Shown: positions 6,777 through 16,086, counted from the stretch's first letter. The stretch: DNA of 35,230 bases from Nitrospira sp. (GCA_016784355.1 JADHUV010000026.1:1-35230), one strand, 5' to 3'. Made by a program: numbers and translations. The notes: generated by a model not told the origin, from the sequence alone.

Positions 6777-7459
6777 TTTCCGAGTTTTTCCTGCTGAATG
6801 CGTGCATGTATTTTATATTGCCAGCTGCATTTATGCTTGGCTCAGTACCCTTCGGCATTTTATTTACCAGTAAGGCAGGAGTCGATATAACAAAGAGCGG
6901 CAGCGGTAATATAGGCGCTACTAATGTACTGCGTACGGCTGGAAAAGGGCCGGCTGTATTAACACTCCTTTGCGATCTGCTAAAGGGTTCACTCGCTGTC
7001 CTGCTTTGCCGTGCAATGTTAAATCCAATGGACTTAAGTGTTTATAGCGCTGAGTATATATCTGATTACACAGACCTTTGGCTTGGTATCGCCTGTATCT
7101 CGGTTGTATTAGGACATATGTATTCTGTCTTTTTATCTTTCAAGGGCGGGAAGGGTGTAGCAACCGCATTTGGGGTTATGCTCGTATACAGTCCTGTAAC
7201 GGCTTTTATTGTACTGGGAATATGGCTGGCAACAGCAATGGTGTTTAAATATTCCTCGCTGGCAGCCATAGTAGCAGTCTGCAGTATGCCGATCATTTTG
7301 ATTCTCTCCGGGGTCTCATCCATTAAACTCTTTATAGTCCTTGTGCTAGCTATTAATATTATTGCCAAGCACAGGTCCAATATTGCAGCACTTATAGCCG
7401 GCACAGAAGAACCAATCGGAAAGAAGATTGCATTGCAAGATGAGGGAATCCTGCAATGA
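6773..7459 (+). CDS. plsY: glycerol-3-phosphate acyltransferase PlsY
   Basis: An integral membrane enzyme that transfers acyl from acyl-phosphate to glycerol 3-phosphate, the first step of phospholipid synthesis. Three family motifs are visible: [10 protein letters not shown] near residue 22, [17 protein letters not shown] near residue 42, and [21 protein letters not shown] near residue 115. Five or more membrane segments are evident. The length (228) is slightly above the usual 200 because of an extended loop after the second motif (about residues 75-100). It overlaps both neighbours by ATGA, so pgsA, plsY and queC are translationally coupled. Confidence 0.94.
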   Translation: MISEFFLLNACMYFILPAAFMLGSVPFGILFTSKAGVDITKSGSGNIGATNVLRTAGKGPAVLTLLCDLLKGSLAVLLCRAMLNPMDLSVYSAEYISDYTDLWLGIACISVVLGHMYSVFLSFKGGKGVATAFGVMLVYSPVTAFIVLGIWLATAMVFKYSSLAAIVAVCSMPIILILSGVSSIKLFIVLVLAINIIAKHRSNIAALIAGTEEPIGKKIALQDEGILQ

Positions 7460-8163
7460 AAAAGGCAGTGATCCTTCTTAGCGGCGGGTTGGATTCTGCA
7501 ACCTGTCTTGCACTTGCAAAATCAGAAGGACTGGAAGTATATGCGCTTAGTTTCAATTATGGACAACGACATGATATAGAACTTATCGCAGCGAAGCAAA
7601 TCGCTGAGTCCGCAGGAGTAGCAAAACATCTGGTAGTGGATATTAATATGAGGGGCATTGGCGGATCTGCACTGACTGATGAAATTGCTGTTCCAGAAGG
7701 CTCTGTCAGGGCTGAAAATGATCTAATTCCTGTTACATATGTGCCCGCACGAAATACTATATTTTTATCCTTCGCACTAGCCTGGGCCGAGACCTTACAT
7801 GCACCTGACATTGTGATTGGTGCGAATGCGGTTGATTATAGCGGCTATCCTGACTGCAGGCCGGAATATATAAGCGCTTTTGAGAAAATGGCTAATCTGG
7901 CAACAAAGGTGTCTGTAGAGAATACTATCTCTTTTAAGATAAATACCCCCCTGATTAATATGTCAAAAGCGGATATCATTCGTGAGGGACTTAAACATGG
8001 AGTGGATTATTCACTCACATGGAGCTGTTATGATCCTGTATCAGCAGGCTTTGAAAATGATACGAAGAAATATACCCCATGTTTGAAGTGTGATAGTTGT
8101 CTTCTCAGGGCCAGGGGTTTTAAGGAGGCGGGTGCAGTTGATCCTGCATTGCAAGATAGATGA
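7456..8163 (+). CDS. queC: 7-cyano-7-deazaguanine synthase
   Basis: QueC converts 7-carboxy-7-deazaguanine to preQ0, with ATP and ammonia, for queuosine in tRNA. The PP-loop SGGLDS is at residues 9-14; the C-terminal zinc site is formed by the Cys of LTWSC and the CLKCDSC cluster near residue 212. At 235 residues it is full length. It overlaps plsY and the next dehydrogenase gene by ATGA on both sides, which puts a tRNA-modification gene inside an envelope-lipid operon. No queD, queE or queF is in the window. Confidence 0.95.
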   Translation: MKKAVILLSGGLDSATCLALAKSEGLEVYALSFNYGQRHDIELIAAKQIAESAGVAKHLVVDINMRGIGGSALTDEIAVPEGSVRAENDLIPVTYVPARNTIFLSFALAWAETLHAPDIVIGANAVDYSGYPDCRPEYISAFEKMANLATKVSVENTISFKINTPLINMSKADIIREGLKHGVDYSLTWSCYDPVSAGFENDTKKYTPCLKCDSCLLRARGFKEAGAVDPALQDR

Positions 8164-9113
8164 GGGCACTCGTATACGACAGAGAACTAAGATTCACAGA
8201 AGATTATCCTGTGCCTGAACCAGGCGATAATGAATCACTTATAAGGGTTACTCGCGCCGGTATATGTAATACTGACCTGGAAATCCTCAGGGGATATATG
8301 GCCTTTCAGGGTATTCCTGGGCACGAGTTTGCAGGTGTGGTGGAAAAGAGTTCTGATAGTTCCTTGATCGGCAAGCGGGTTGCTGGAGAGATTAATGCCC
8401 CCTGCGGCAAGTGTGATTACTGTTATAAAAATATGCCGACTCACTGCACAGTTCGCTCTGTGCTTGGAATACTAAACAGAAACGGAGTATTTGCAGAGTA
8501 TACTGTTCTTCCGGATAAAAACCTTCATATACTACCTGATACTGTCACGGATGATGAGGCAGTTTTCATAGAACCCCTTGCTGCGGCCTTCAGAATTACT
8601 GAACAGCTTAAACTGGCTGAAAATGACAGGGTCTGCATACTTGGAGACGGCAAACTCGGGATGCTTACGGCTCAGGTACTTGCATTGTCCGGTTGTGAGA
8701 CGGTTTTAACCGGTCATCACATGGAAAATCTTGCACTGCTTGATGGATCAGGGATAAAGACAGTTATGAGCAGTGATTTCAGTTTAAGCGGTTTTGATGT
8801 GGTTGTAGACTGCACAGGGTCCCGCTCCGGACTGGAAACAGCGATGGAGGCAGTGCGCTCATGCGGCACAATAGTTATGAAAACAACAGTGGCTGAAAAA
8901 ACTCAGATTGATCTAAACAGGATTGTAGTGAATGAGATTACGCTACTAGGTTCTCGCTGTGGTCCTTTTGAGCCGGCTATACGAGCAATTGAGAATAAGC
9001 TTGTAAATTTATCTCCATTGATAAGTAAATCATTTCAATTGGAAGACGGGATAGCGGCATTTCATCATGCTGGAATCAAGGGAGTGATGAAGGTTATTTT
9101 GTGCATAGATTAA
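8160..9113 (+). CDS. zinc-type medium-chain alcohol dehydrogenase family protein
   Basis: A 317-residue medium-chain dehydrogenase/reductase. The GroES-like catalytic domain contains the ICNTDLEIL and PGHEFAGVV motifs that hold the catalytic zinc ligands, and the structural zinc site [15 protein letters not shown] is intact (residues about 81-95). The NAD(P) fold shows a [11 protein letters not shown] glycine motif near residue 162. It is shorter than typical members (about 340) and the substrate cannot be told; threonine or polyol dehydrogenase-like proteins are the closest look-alikes. It ends the plus-strand envelope run and its last 20 bp overlap the end of the converging HD-GYP gene. The Glu usually seen in EPLAA (catalytic domain) is present. 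Confidence 0.88.
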   Translation: MRALVYDRELRFTEDYPVPEPGDNESLIRVTRAGICNTDLEILRGYMAFQGIPGHEFAGVVEKSSDSSLIGKRVAGEINAPCGKCDYCYKNMPTHCTVRSVLGILNRNGVFAEYTVLPDKNLHILPDTVTDDEAVFIEPLAAAFRITEQLKLAENDRVCILGDGKLGMLTAQVLALSGCETVLTGHHMENLALLDGSGIKTVMSSDFSLSGFDVVVDCTGSRSGLETAMEAVRSCGTIVMKTTVAEKTQIDLNRIVVNEITLLGSRCGPFEPAIRAIENKLVNLSPLISKSFQLEDGIAAFHHAGIKGVMKVILCID

Positions 9114-10176
9114 GGCCCATATAATTTGATTTACTAAGAACCCGCAGAAACCCCTCTACTACCTTGCCGTCAAACTGGGTGCCTTTGTACCTTTCCAGTT
9201 CAGTAAGAGCGTAGTTAAGCCCCGGAGCCGCCCTGTACGGCCTGTCTGATGTCATAGAATCAAAAGAGTCTGCTACATGCAGTATCTTTGCTCCCATAGG
9301 TATCTTGCTGTCTTTGATTCCATCAGGATAACCAGTGCCATCAAGCTTTTCATGATGGGCTCGAATCAGGGGTATGATTTCACTTAGTTGTTTTATGTCT
9401 TTAAGTATTTTGGCTCCCTGTGCAGGGTGCTCCATTACTATCTCAAATTCCTCTTTTGTAAGTCCATCGGGTTTGTCCAGAAGGTCATCATAGGTTCCTA
9501 TTTTACCTATGTCATGCAGCAGACCTGCCAGCCGTATATCCTTAATTTCATCCTCGTCCATTTTCAATTCTATAGCGATACTCTCAGCATACATTGCAAC
9601 ACGGTCAGAGTGACCTCTAGTCCAGGTGCTCTTTGCATCTAGGGCATTAATCACAACGCTTATAAGTTTCAGAAAGAGTTCCTCCAGTTCACCATAGGAT
9701 TCATTAAGATCCTCCAGCATATTGAAAAAGGCCTCTTTAGCCTGCGCAGAACGCATTTCTTTATTCTTAAGGTCATGGACAGCATCCGCATATATATGAA
9801 TAAGCTCAGAAGATGAAATGGAATCTGATATATCAATACAGGAGCAAATCCCGCCGGTTACATTCCCATTCTCTAACAGGGGTTGAGCGATATATAGGGT
9901 CGTCTGAGATTTATCCGGATCTAATCTTACAGACTGTTCTTTTGTATGGGATTTATATGCTGCAATCATCGGACAGCTTCCTTTTGAACATTCAGGCTTA
10001 GGAAGCAGACTTTGACAATTACTTCCCGTTAGATCCTCTTTTGAGACAGAGATCTCTTTCATACTGTCATTCATCATCACAATATTGAAATCATAATCAA
10101 TGAGAACAGCGGGGTAGGGCAGGAAATTGATGATGGGCTGCCACTGAAGGTATGAGTTTTTTTTGTTGCTGCTCAC
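9094..10176 (-). CDS. PAS domain protein with HD-GYP c-di-GMP phosphodiesterase domain
   Basis: A 360-residue cytoplasmic signalling protein. Residues about 15-115 form a PAS domain carrying a Cys cluster (NCQSLLPKPECSKGSCPM, then GICSC). Residues about 170-350 are HD-GYP: LLHDIGKIG gives the HD pair near residue 221, followed by RAHHEKLDGTGYPDGI and HVADSFDSMTSDRPYR. HD-GYP domains hydrolyse c-di-GMP. All signature residues are present, so it should be active. The start is GTG at 10176, one base after the stop of the PAS sensor gene, so the two form an operon in which the upstream membrane sensor may control this enzyme. Its end overlaps the dehydrogenase gene on the other strand by 20 bp. 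Confidence 0.92.
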   Translation of the reverse strand: MSSNKKNSYLQWQPIINFLPYPAVLIDYDFNIVMMNDSMKEISVSKEDLTGSNCQSLLPKPECSKGSCPMIAAYKSHTKEQSVRLDPDKSQTTLYIAQPLLENGNVTGGICSCIDISDSISSSELIHIYADAVHDLKNKEMRSAQAKEAFFNMLEDLNESYGELEELFLKLISVVINALDAKSTWTRGHSDRVAMYAESIAIELKMDEDEIKDIRLAGLLHDIGKIGTYDDLLDKPDGLTKEEFEIVMEHPAQGAKILKDIKQLSEIIPLIRAHHEKLDGTGYPDGIKDSKIPMGAKILHVADSFDSMTSDRPYRAAPGLNYALTELERYKGTQFDGKVVEGFLRVLSKSNYMGLNLCTK

Positions 10177-10177
10177 T

Positions 10178-11851
10178 TTAGTTTTCCCGGGAACTCAGAA
10201 TTTCACTATTCAGCTTCTTGATTTCCTTCTTGAGATTTTTCATTTTAAGCTCTCTGCCAATGGCCATGTCATAAAATTTTTCCAAATCATTTATTTTCTC
10301 GTGAAGCTGCTGTTCAGACTCATTAACTTTCTTTTGTGCACTTTTAAGTTCAGTAACATCAGTTGCAATGATAACCGATTTAAGAAGCTTATTCCGTTCA
10401 TCCTGAATAGGCATATGACTTATATATAGCCAGTGGTTGTCAGAGGTCTGAAGGTCTGTTTTAGCAGGCAACTCGCAGCCGTCGCTCATCCTGTTTTTAC
10501 AAAGAGCTACCTGATCGTCTTTACATGGGAAAAAGTTATAGCAGTGACCGCCTTTAATATCACCTATTCCCTTATTTACAAACTTCTGAAAACTCTTATT
10601 GCAGCGGGTTATAGTCAGGTCATTATCAATCAGCACTACAAACTCGGTTACGCTGTCAAAGGTCATCTCCCATTCCATCTTTGCCTTTGTGATCTCACCA
10701 ATAAGTTTATTGTGTTCTTCCTCAATTTTTTTACGGGTAGATATATCTCTGACGATATGAATCAATCCTATTACCTCATTATTACTACTGAGGCGGGGAA
10801 TAGAACGGATCTCAACAAATTTCTTCAGATAAGGTTCATAAAGCTCGAAGGTAGCAGGTTTAGCGGTATTGTAACAATTGCAACTTGGACAGCCGGAAGG
10901 CGCCTGCTCTGTGCCGTGATAAAATTTAAAGCATTTATTGTTTACTCCGAAATCTACCTTCGGAAGCTTCAGTGCTTCACGAGCGGCATTATTTGCCTGG
11001 ATAATATTGTAGTCCTTGTCATGTATGGTAACCATGTCCGGGATAGTATTAAAAGTATCTTCCCAGTCCTGCTTGGACTGAAGTATCAGTTCCCTCATTT
11101 TCTTGCGTTCGGTTATATCTGTAATCGTAAGCAGCACCATTGGATCTTTTTGACCGCTTTCTGCGACTCTGGAAACAGTTATGGAGAATATTAGATGCTG
11201 TCTTGTATGTGCAGGGACAAGCTGTATTTCCTGCCATGTCGTTTCGCCAGTTTCTAAAGAACGCGTAATCTGGTCCTGAAGGGGCTCTATAAATTGAGAT
11301 ATCTGTATGGAAGGAAACTGCGAATAGAGCCTTTCATAGGCCTTATTAGTGGAAAGCACCTGCTGCTGACTGCTTAGAGCGATTAAAATGGAGGGGACAG
11401 ACATCAATATATTATCTGTGTACTGTTTTGCATTACTCAGGGCATGGAGAGATTCTTCGACGTGAGATGCCATCGCATTGAAGCCCTGCGCAAGCTGTCC
11501 TACCTCATCATTAGAATTTACATGGATTCTGGTGCTAAGGTTACCGTGGGTAATATCCAGCATGCCGTCTGTGAGTTTTTGAAGTGGCTTGGTGACTGAC
11601 CAGGCAATCAGCGAGGAAATGCTTAAAACTACTATGATGCCTGCAATGGTTACACCCGTGCCGACAATAGTAAACTGTTTTGATATATTCTCAAGTATCA
11701 GCGGACTTAAACCGGCATTACTCAGAGTCTGATAAATAACTTTGTGGAGGATAATATTTATTGCTACACCCCCGAACGCTAGAATCAGAAAAAGAGATAA
11801 CTGTATTTTGGTTCTAAGACTGGATTCAGGGCTGTTAATATTTGCGGTCAC
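10178..11851 (-). CDS. membrane HAMP and multi-PAS sensor protein without a recognisable output domain
   Basis: A 557-residue protein with two membrane segments (about 15-35 and 50-75), a HAMP domain (about 70-125, WSVTKPLQKLTDGML), three PAS domains (about 145-255, 265-375 and 390-500) and a C-terminal coiled coil (about 500-557). PAS 2 contains NNKCFKFYHGTEQAPSGCPSCNC and PAS 3 contains KGGHCYNFFPCKDD with further Cys, a pattern seen in redox or metal-linked PAS domains. There is no histidine kinase, GGDEF, EAL or methyl-accepting domain. The HD-GYP gene begins one base downstream, so signal output is probably through that protein, the coiled coil acting as the contact. Start is GTG at 11851 with AAGGAG upstream. 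Confidence 0.87.
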   Translation of the reverse strand: MTANINSPESSLRTKIQLSLFLILAFGGVAINIILHKVIYQTLSNAGLSPLILENISKQFTIVGTGVTIAGIIVVLSISSLIAWSVTKPLQKLTDGMLDITHGNLSTRIHVNSNDEVGQLAQGFNAMASHVEESLHALSNAKQYTDNILMSVPSILIALSSQQQVLSTNKAYERLYSQFPSIQISQFIEPLQDQITRSLETGETTWQEIQLVPAHTRQHLIFSITVSRVAESGQKDPMVLLTITDITERKKMRELILQSKQDWEDTFNTIPDMVTIHDKDYNIIQANNAAREALKLPKVDFGVNNKCFKFYHGTEQAPSGCPSCNCYNTAKPATFELYEPYLKKFVEIRSIPRLSSNNEVIGLIHIVRDISTRKKIEEEHNKLIGEITKAKMEWEMTFDSVTEFVVLIDNDLTITRCNKSFQKFVNKGIGDIKGGHCYNFFPCKDDQVALCKNRMSDGCELPAKTDLQTSDNHWLYISHMPIQDERNKLLKSVIIATDVTELKSAQKKVNESEQQLHEKINDLEKFYDMAIGRELKMKNLKKEIKKLNSEILSSREN

Positions 11852-11863
11852 TATACAATCTCC

Positions 11864-12967
11864 TTATTTAATCAAATAAATACCAGCAAAAAAAACTGAT
11901 GCCGCTGCAAAAAATCCACCGAATGCCATAATCAGCGCCTTTGAGCCGTTATTGCTCAGCAGGACTTTAATATTTGTATTTAAACCAATAGCTGCCATAG
12001 CTATTGACCATGAAACATTATGTATAGGTTTAACAAAGGGGAGCAGCGTATCTTTATGGAAATCAGGGTAACTAGCATATATCCAGGTACTTGCAAGTCC
12101 TGCTATTAAAAATGCCCAGAGTATCCACGGAGTACTGAGTCTGTCTTCTATGAGACTCGCAAAGAGTGGAACAACAATAAGCAATCCGAGATATCGGAAT
12201 GCCTTTACAGAAAGTGCTAGTGCCATTGTATCGGTTTCTGCCAAAGAAGATGCAGAACTCAGGTACGGTATGTACTGCGTGGCCGCTTTTACAAGTCCGG
12301 TAAACTGCAGCAGGGAGCCTGACATCATGGCATAGCTTTCCGGTGTAAAGTTATATAAAGCGCCCAGGAAGGGCAGAATCATGGCAAAACCGAAAAAGGC
12401 CGCTATAGCAACCGCTATCAGTGAGACAGAGGTGTCATCCGGTGAAGCCTTGATAGCTGGTGCAGTAACCGCAATGGCCGATGCTCCGCATATAGCAGAT
12501 CCGGAGGCTGTCAGGTAAGTAATTTCCTTTTTCTGTCCCAGTAGTTTGCCAAGCAGCAGAATTACCGAGACATATACAATCATAACAGCTATGACAATAG
12601 GTACAATGCGTACTTCAATTGAAGTTACTTTGATAAAGTTTAAATTGTTTGCGGCATAGAAAAATATTCCGATAGGCAGGAATATGGCCGGGGCTATGGA
12701 TATCCCTGTAATAAATTTTTTATTATTACCTATTATAAACTTTAGGATAATCCCTATTATCATGGCTATCAGCAAAGGGTCTGCAATATTAGAGTTGCTA
12801 TATTGACTGATCCCGTAACCTGCAAGTCCGGTTATAATCGCGAGAAGAAGGCCTTGCCATAGATGAAAAATACCGGCAGTAAGTGAGTTGTCATTATTTT
12901 CGTTCAAAAATTTACCCTCTAAGAAAACTGCTATTATGCGCCTGACATAAGCCGGTACGCTATCCAT
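11864..12967 (-). CDS. YeiH-family (UPF0324) putative sulfate exporter-like membrane protein
   Basis: A 367-residue membrane protein with about ten transmembrane segments. The GSAICGASAIAVTAPAI motif near residue 155 and the LLGQKKEITYLTASGSAI context are hallmarks of the UPF0324/YeiH family, for which anion (sulfate-like) export has been proposed but substrates are rarely tested. It has a roughly 30-residue cytoplasmic N-terminal extension (MDSVPAYVRRIIAVFLEGKF). It is 12 nt upstream of the HAMP/PAS gene, so the transporter, sensor and HD-GYP genes appear to form one minus-strand operon. The 118 nt to the divergent cinA-like gene must hold both promoters, though I could not pick them confidently. 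Confidence 0.88.
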   Translation of the reverse strand: MDSVPAYVRRIIAVFLEGKFLNENNDNSLTAGIFHLWQGLLLAIITGLAGYGISQYSNSNIADPLLIAMIIGIILKFIIGNNKKFITGISIAPAIFLPIGIFFYAANNLNFIKVTSIEVRIVPIVIAVMIVYVSVILLLGKLLGQKKEITYLTASGSAICGASAIAVTAPAIKASPDDTSVSLIAVAIAAFFGFAMILPFLGALYNFTPESYAMMSGSLLQFTGLVKAATQYIPYLSSASSLAETDTMALALSVKAFRYLGLLIVVPLFASLIEDRLSTPWILWAFLIAGLASTWIYASYPDFHKDTLLPFVKPIHNVSWSIAMAAIGLNTNIKVLLSNNGSKALIMAFGGFFAAASVFFAGIYLIK

Positions 12968-13085
12968 ATATTAAACGGATGATGGGACATTAAACTTAAG
13001 CATGTAAGTGGATATAAGCGTTAAAACAGTAAAGCTGAGTTCAATAAATAAGAAAAGTTATGTGTTGTTTTGCTAAAGTATTCAT

Positions 13086-13820
13086 ATGGGAAAATCAGTT
13101 TCAGCTGGAATTATCATTATAGGTAATGAAATATTGTCTGGGAAAGTCAAGGATGATAACTCATATTATCTGGCTTGTGAGCTTAGAAAACTTGGAGTCG
13201 ATGTAAGAAAAATATCTATTATTCCAGATGAAATTGAGCTGATAGGATCAGAAGTGTCAGAATTCTCATCGCAGTATAATTATGTATTTACGTCAGGCGG
13301 GGTCGGACCTACACATGATGATGTGACCATGGCCGGTATAGCCATGGGTTTTGGGGTCAAACTTGTAGAATCAGATGAGATACGTGAAATGCTGCATTCA
13401 CGTTTCAGGTATGAAGTAAATAATGCAGTTATGAAGATGGCACTTGTTCCGGAAGGCAGTACAATAGAGTTCAGGGAAGATTTGAGGTTTCCTGTAGTAT
13501 CGTATAGAAATATTTATATATTTCCAGGTATTCCGGAATTCCTGAGAAATAAATTCCAGTTTATAAAGGAAAAATTTCGTGGAGAGGCTTTTTTTCTAAA
13601 GAGGCTTTATCTAAACTCTCATGAGTCATTGATTGCAGATATTCTGAGCTCTATAGTTAGAGATAATCTATCGGTAATGTTCGGCTCATACCCAATTATG
13701 GATAATCCTGATTACAGGATAATCATTACAGCTGAGTCAAAAACCGAGGAGGATCTGAAAAATGCAGTTGCGCAGCTTATTACTGAACTTCCAGAAGGCA
13801 TCCTCGTTAAGGCAGAGTAG
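13086..13820 (+). CDS. CinA-like molybdopterin-binding domain protein
   Basis: The 244-residue protein corresponds to the N-terminal half of CinA (MoCF/MoaB-like fold). Signature segments are GIIIIGNEILSGKVKDDNSYYLACELRKLG at the N terminus and FTSGGVGPTHDDVTM near residue 75. The C-terminal nicotinamide mononucleotide deamidase domain of full CinA (about 400 residues) is absent, and the protein ends with a natural 170-240 region (IFPGIPEFLRNKF), so this is the short form of the family and not an obvious truncation. In CinA this N-terminal domain has been linked to ADP-ribose pyrophosphatase activity; a role here is inferred only. It stands alone, divergent from the YeiH gene, and has no clear ribosome binding site. 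Confidence 0.88.
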   Translation: MGKSVSAGIIIIGNEILSGKVKDDNSYYLACELRKLGVDVRKISIIPDEIELIGSEVSEFSSQYNYVFTSGGVGPTHDDVTMAGIAMGFGVKLVESDEIREMLHSRFRYEVNNAVMKMALVPEGSTIEFREDLRFPVVSYRNIYIFPGIPEFLRNKFQFIKEKFRGEAFFLKRLYLNSHESLIADILSSIVRDNLSVMFGSYPIMDNPDYRIIITAESKTEEDLKNAVAQLITELPEGILVKAE

Positions 13821-13919
13821 TATATTTCTTGCTTTCTTAGCATTATTATGATAGAGAATTGTAAATATACGAGGGGTGATATCCAATTTATATCATAACG
13901 ATGAAAAAGGGGACCTGAA

Positions 13920-14639
13920 ATGAAAATATTCATTATTGTTATATGTATCCTGTTAATCAATACCGGAACGGCTGTGCAGGCTGGTTTTCTGGATGACTTG
14001 TTTAAGGGCTTTGCATCGAGCGAAAATGAAGAGATCAGTACATCGACTCTTGTCAAAGGCCTTAAGGAGGCCCTGGATGTTGGAACACGCGCCGCAGTAA
14101 GGAATGTCTCTGCCCCGGATGGCTATATGGGAAATGAGGCCATTAAGATACTGATGCCTGATAAAATCCAGAAGGTTGCAGATGTCATGAGAAAAGTTGG
14201 ATTTGGGGGGACTGTAGATGAATTCGTAACAAGTATGAACCGTGCGGCTGAGAATGCAGCACCAGTGGCAACGGAATACTTCATAAAGGCTATCAAGTCA
14301 ATGACAATACAGGATGCGCGGAAGATTCTTAATGGCAGTCAGACTGCTGCTACCGAATATTTCAAGGAAAAAACATATAGTAAATTATATGATGAGTTCA
14401 AGCCGGGTATTTCTTCAAGTATGGATAAGGTAGGTACCGTAAGATCGTATAAAGCGATGCTTGATAATTACTCAAAGATACCATTTGTCAAGCAATATAC
14501 GGTGGATCTGGATGATTATGTAACTAATAAGTCTCTGGAGGGGTTATTTCATATGATAGGGCAGGAGGAAATGAAGATAAGAAGTGATCCGGCAGCTCGT
14601 GTAAGTGATATTTTACGAACAGTCTTTGCTGTAAAGTAG
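13920..14639 (+). CDS. DUF4197 domain protein, secreted
   Basis: A 239-residue protein with a signal peptide (residues 1-21, ending AVQAG), so it is periplasmic or outer-membrane associated. The mature part is the DUF4197 domain: LVKGLKEALDVGTRAAV, the VRKVGFGGTVDEF-type helix near residue 95, and paired helices rich in Lys and Glu up to residue 239. The family's function is unknown. The ribosome site is AAAGGGGA about 7 nt upstream. It precedes the OmpA-type gene by 145 nt with its own candidate promoter between them, so they are probably not one operon. Confidence 0.88.
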   Translation: MKIFIIVICILLINTGTAVQAGFLDDLFKGFASSENEEISTSTLVKGLKEALDVGTRAAVRNVSAPDGYMGNEAIKILMPDKIQKVADVMRKVGFGGTVDEFVTSMNRAAENAAPVATEYFIKAIKSMTIQDARKILNGSQTAATEYFKEKTYSKLYDEFKPGISSSMDKVGTVRSYKAMLDNYSKIPFVKQYTVDLDDYVTNKSLEGLFHMIGQEEMKIRSDPAARVSDILRTVFAVK

Positions 14640-14679
14640 ATTCTTTTTAGTGTGAGCCAAATATTTTAATGATTATTGC

Positions 14680-14708
14680 TTGATATATAAATGTGATTAT
14701 GGTATTAA
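14680..14708 (+). promoter_or_regulatory. candidate promoter for the OmpA/TSP3 gene
   Basis: TTGATA (14680-14685), 17 nt, TATTAA (14703-14708), in an AT-rich gap 77 nt before the OmpA-type start codon. The gene itself has a strong GGGAGG ribosome binding site. The -10 box is weak, so confidence is modest. Confidence 0.4.
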
Positions 14709-14784
14709 TTTAGACATAAAATAAACGCAATAAATTTAATAGTTAGCAAATATTTAGAATAAACGTTAGATAAGGGAGGCAGAA

Positions 14785-16086
14785 ATGAAGGGAATGTTAA
14801 GAGTGATGTTGTTTGTATTTGCGGTGTACGCATTGATGTATTCACATGCTGAAGCACAGCTTACTAAGGGAGATGTTTATCTGACACCTCATGTCGGAGG
14901 CTATATTTTTGATGGAGCACAATCAATTAATAGTGATCCTATGTATGGAGTTGGCCTTGAGTTTGATATGTCTGAGAAACTTGCGATTGAAGGTGTTATA
15001 GATTATGTTGATACTGATATGCAGGGGACAGGCAGTGATGTTGATGCTTTAATATTTAAATTTGACTATCTATATCATTTTAATCTTGGTGAGGGTGTGA
15101 TTCCCTACGCTTCTGCCGGACTGGGTCTTATGAACATTGAGGATAATCCGAGAAGCGATGTACATATGTTCAGCATTGTTAACTATGGCGGTGGTATCAA
15201 ATTTAAAGTCAGTGACAGGATGTTTTTACGTGGGGATGTCAGGCATATGGTAGCGATGGCTAGCGCTGATACCTACCATAACCTTGCTTTCAGCGTAGGA
15301 CTCGCTGTAAGGCTTGGTGACAGGGTCGCGGCTTTACCGCCATCTCTTACTGTTACTGGAAGCGACAGTGATGGTGACGGAGTGGATGACAGTATGGACA
15401 AGTGTCCAGGAACACCAAAAGGCGTACCTGTAAATTCAAATGGATGTCCTATGGACACTGATGGCGACGGCGTTTACGATTATTTAGATAAATGCCCTGG
15501 AACACCTGCCGGCGCACCGGTTAATGTAAGTGGATGTCCGCTTGATACTGATGGTGACGGTGTATATGATTACATGGACAAATGTCCTGAAACACCAAAA
15601 GGCGTTCCTGTAAATGACAAGGGTTGTCCCAAAGACAGTGACGGCGACGGCGTTTACGATCATCTGGATAAGTGCCCTAATACTCCAAAGGGAATTCCAG
15701 TAGATGCGAATGGCTGTCCTAAGAAATTTAAGGAAAAAGTCACCATTGATCTTCTGGTAGAATTTGCCTTTGACCGTGCTAAGATTCAAAGTATTTATGG
15801 AGAACACGTTCAGAAAGTAGCAAACTTTTTGATAGCTTATCCCGAAACAAAGGCGACGATAGAAGGTCACACCGACAGTATTGGTTCTGAGTCCTATAAC
15901 CTGAGTCTTTCTCAGAAGAGAGCTAATGCGGTTATGAAGAAGTTGATTGAGCACGGTATTGATGCCTCACGACTTTCAGCCGTAGGTTATGGTGAATCGA
16001 TGCCTATTGCTGATAACAGCACAAAGGCCGGACGTCAGGCTAACAGAAGGGCAGTGGCCACAATATCGATTGTTATCGAGAAGTAG
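14785..16086 (+). CDS. OmpA-family outer membrane protein with thrombospondin type 3 repeats
   Basis: A 433-residue outer-membrane protein: signal peptide (cut near residue 24, after AEA), an eight-stranded beta-barrel-like domain (about 25-185), four thrombospondin type 3 repeats (194-313) that bind calcium, and a C-terminal OmpA peptidoglycan-binding domain (about 320-433). The key OmpA segment is IEGHTDSIGSESYNLSLSQKRA, whose Asp and Arg contact diaminopimelate; GYGESMPIADNSTKAGRQANRRA completes it. The overall plan resembles OprF-type porins that tether the outer membrane to the wall. It has its own promoter and a strong terminator, so it is likely a single, highly expressed gene. Confidence 0.94.
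   Translation: MKGMLRVMLFVFAVYALMYSHAEAQLTKGDVYLTPHVGGYIFDGAQSINSDPMYGVGLEFDMSEKLAIEGVIDYVDTDMQGTGSDVDALIFKFDYLYHFNLGEGVIPYASAGLGLMNIEDNPRSDVHMFSIVNYGGGIKFKVSDRMFLRGDVRHMVAMASADTYHNLAFSVGLAVRLGDRVAALPPSLTVTGSDSDGDGVDDSMDKCPGTPKGVPVNSNGCPMDTDGDGVYDYLDKCPGTPAGAPVNVSGCPLDTDGDGVYDYMDKCPETPKGVPVNDKGCPKDSDGDGVYDHLDKCPNTPKGIPVDANGCPKKFKEKVTIDLLVEFAFDRAKIQSIYGEHVQKVANFLIAYPETKATIEGHTDSIGSESYNLSLSQKRANAVMKKLIEHGIDASRLSAVGYGESMPIADNSTKAGRQANRRAVATISIVIEK
15364..15723 (+). repeat. four tandem thrombospondin type 3 repeats within the OmpA-type gene
   Basis: Four 90-bp units encode D(S/T)DGDGVxDxxDKCPxTPxGxPV..GCPx. Each has the Asp-rich calcium-binding loop and a Cys pair for a disulfide. Units 2-4 are close at the DNA level, a sign of tandem duplication. 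They form the spacer between barrel and peptidoglycan-binding domain. Confidence 0.9.

Noticed and set aside
10433..11194. 253-codon plus-strand frame
   Set aside because: It is antisense to the multi-PAS sensor gene and shows no protein-family features.
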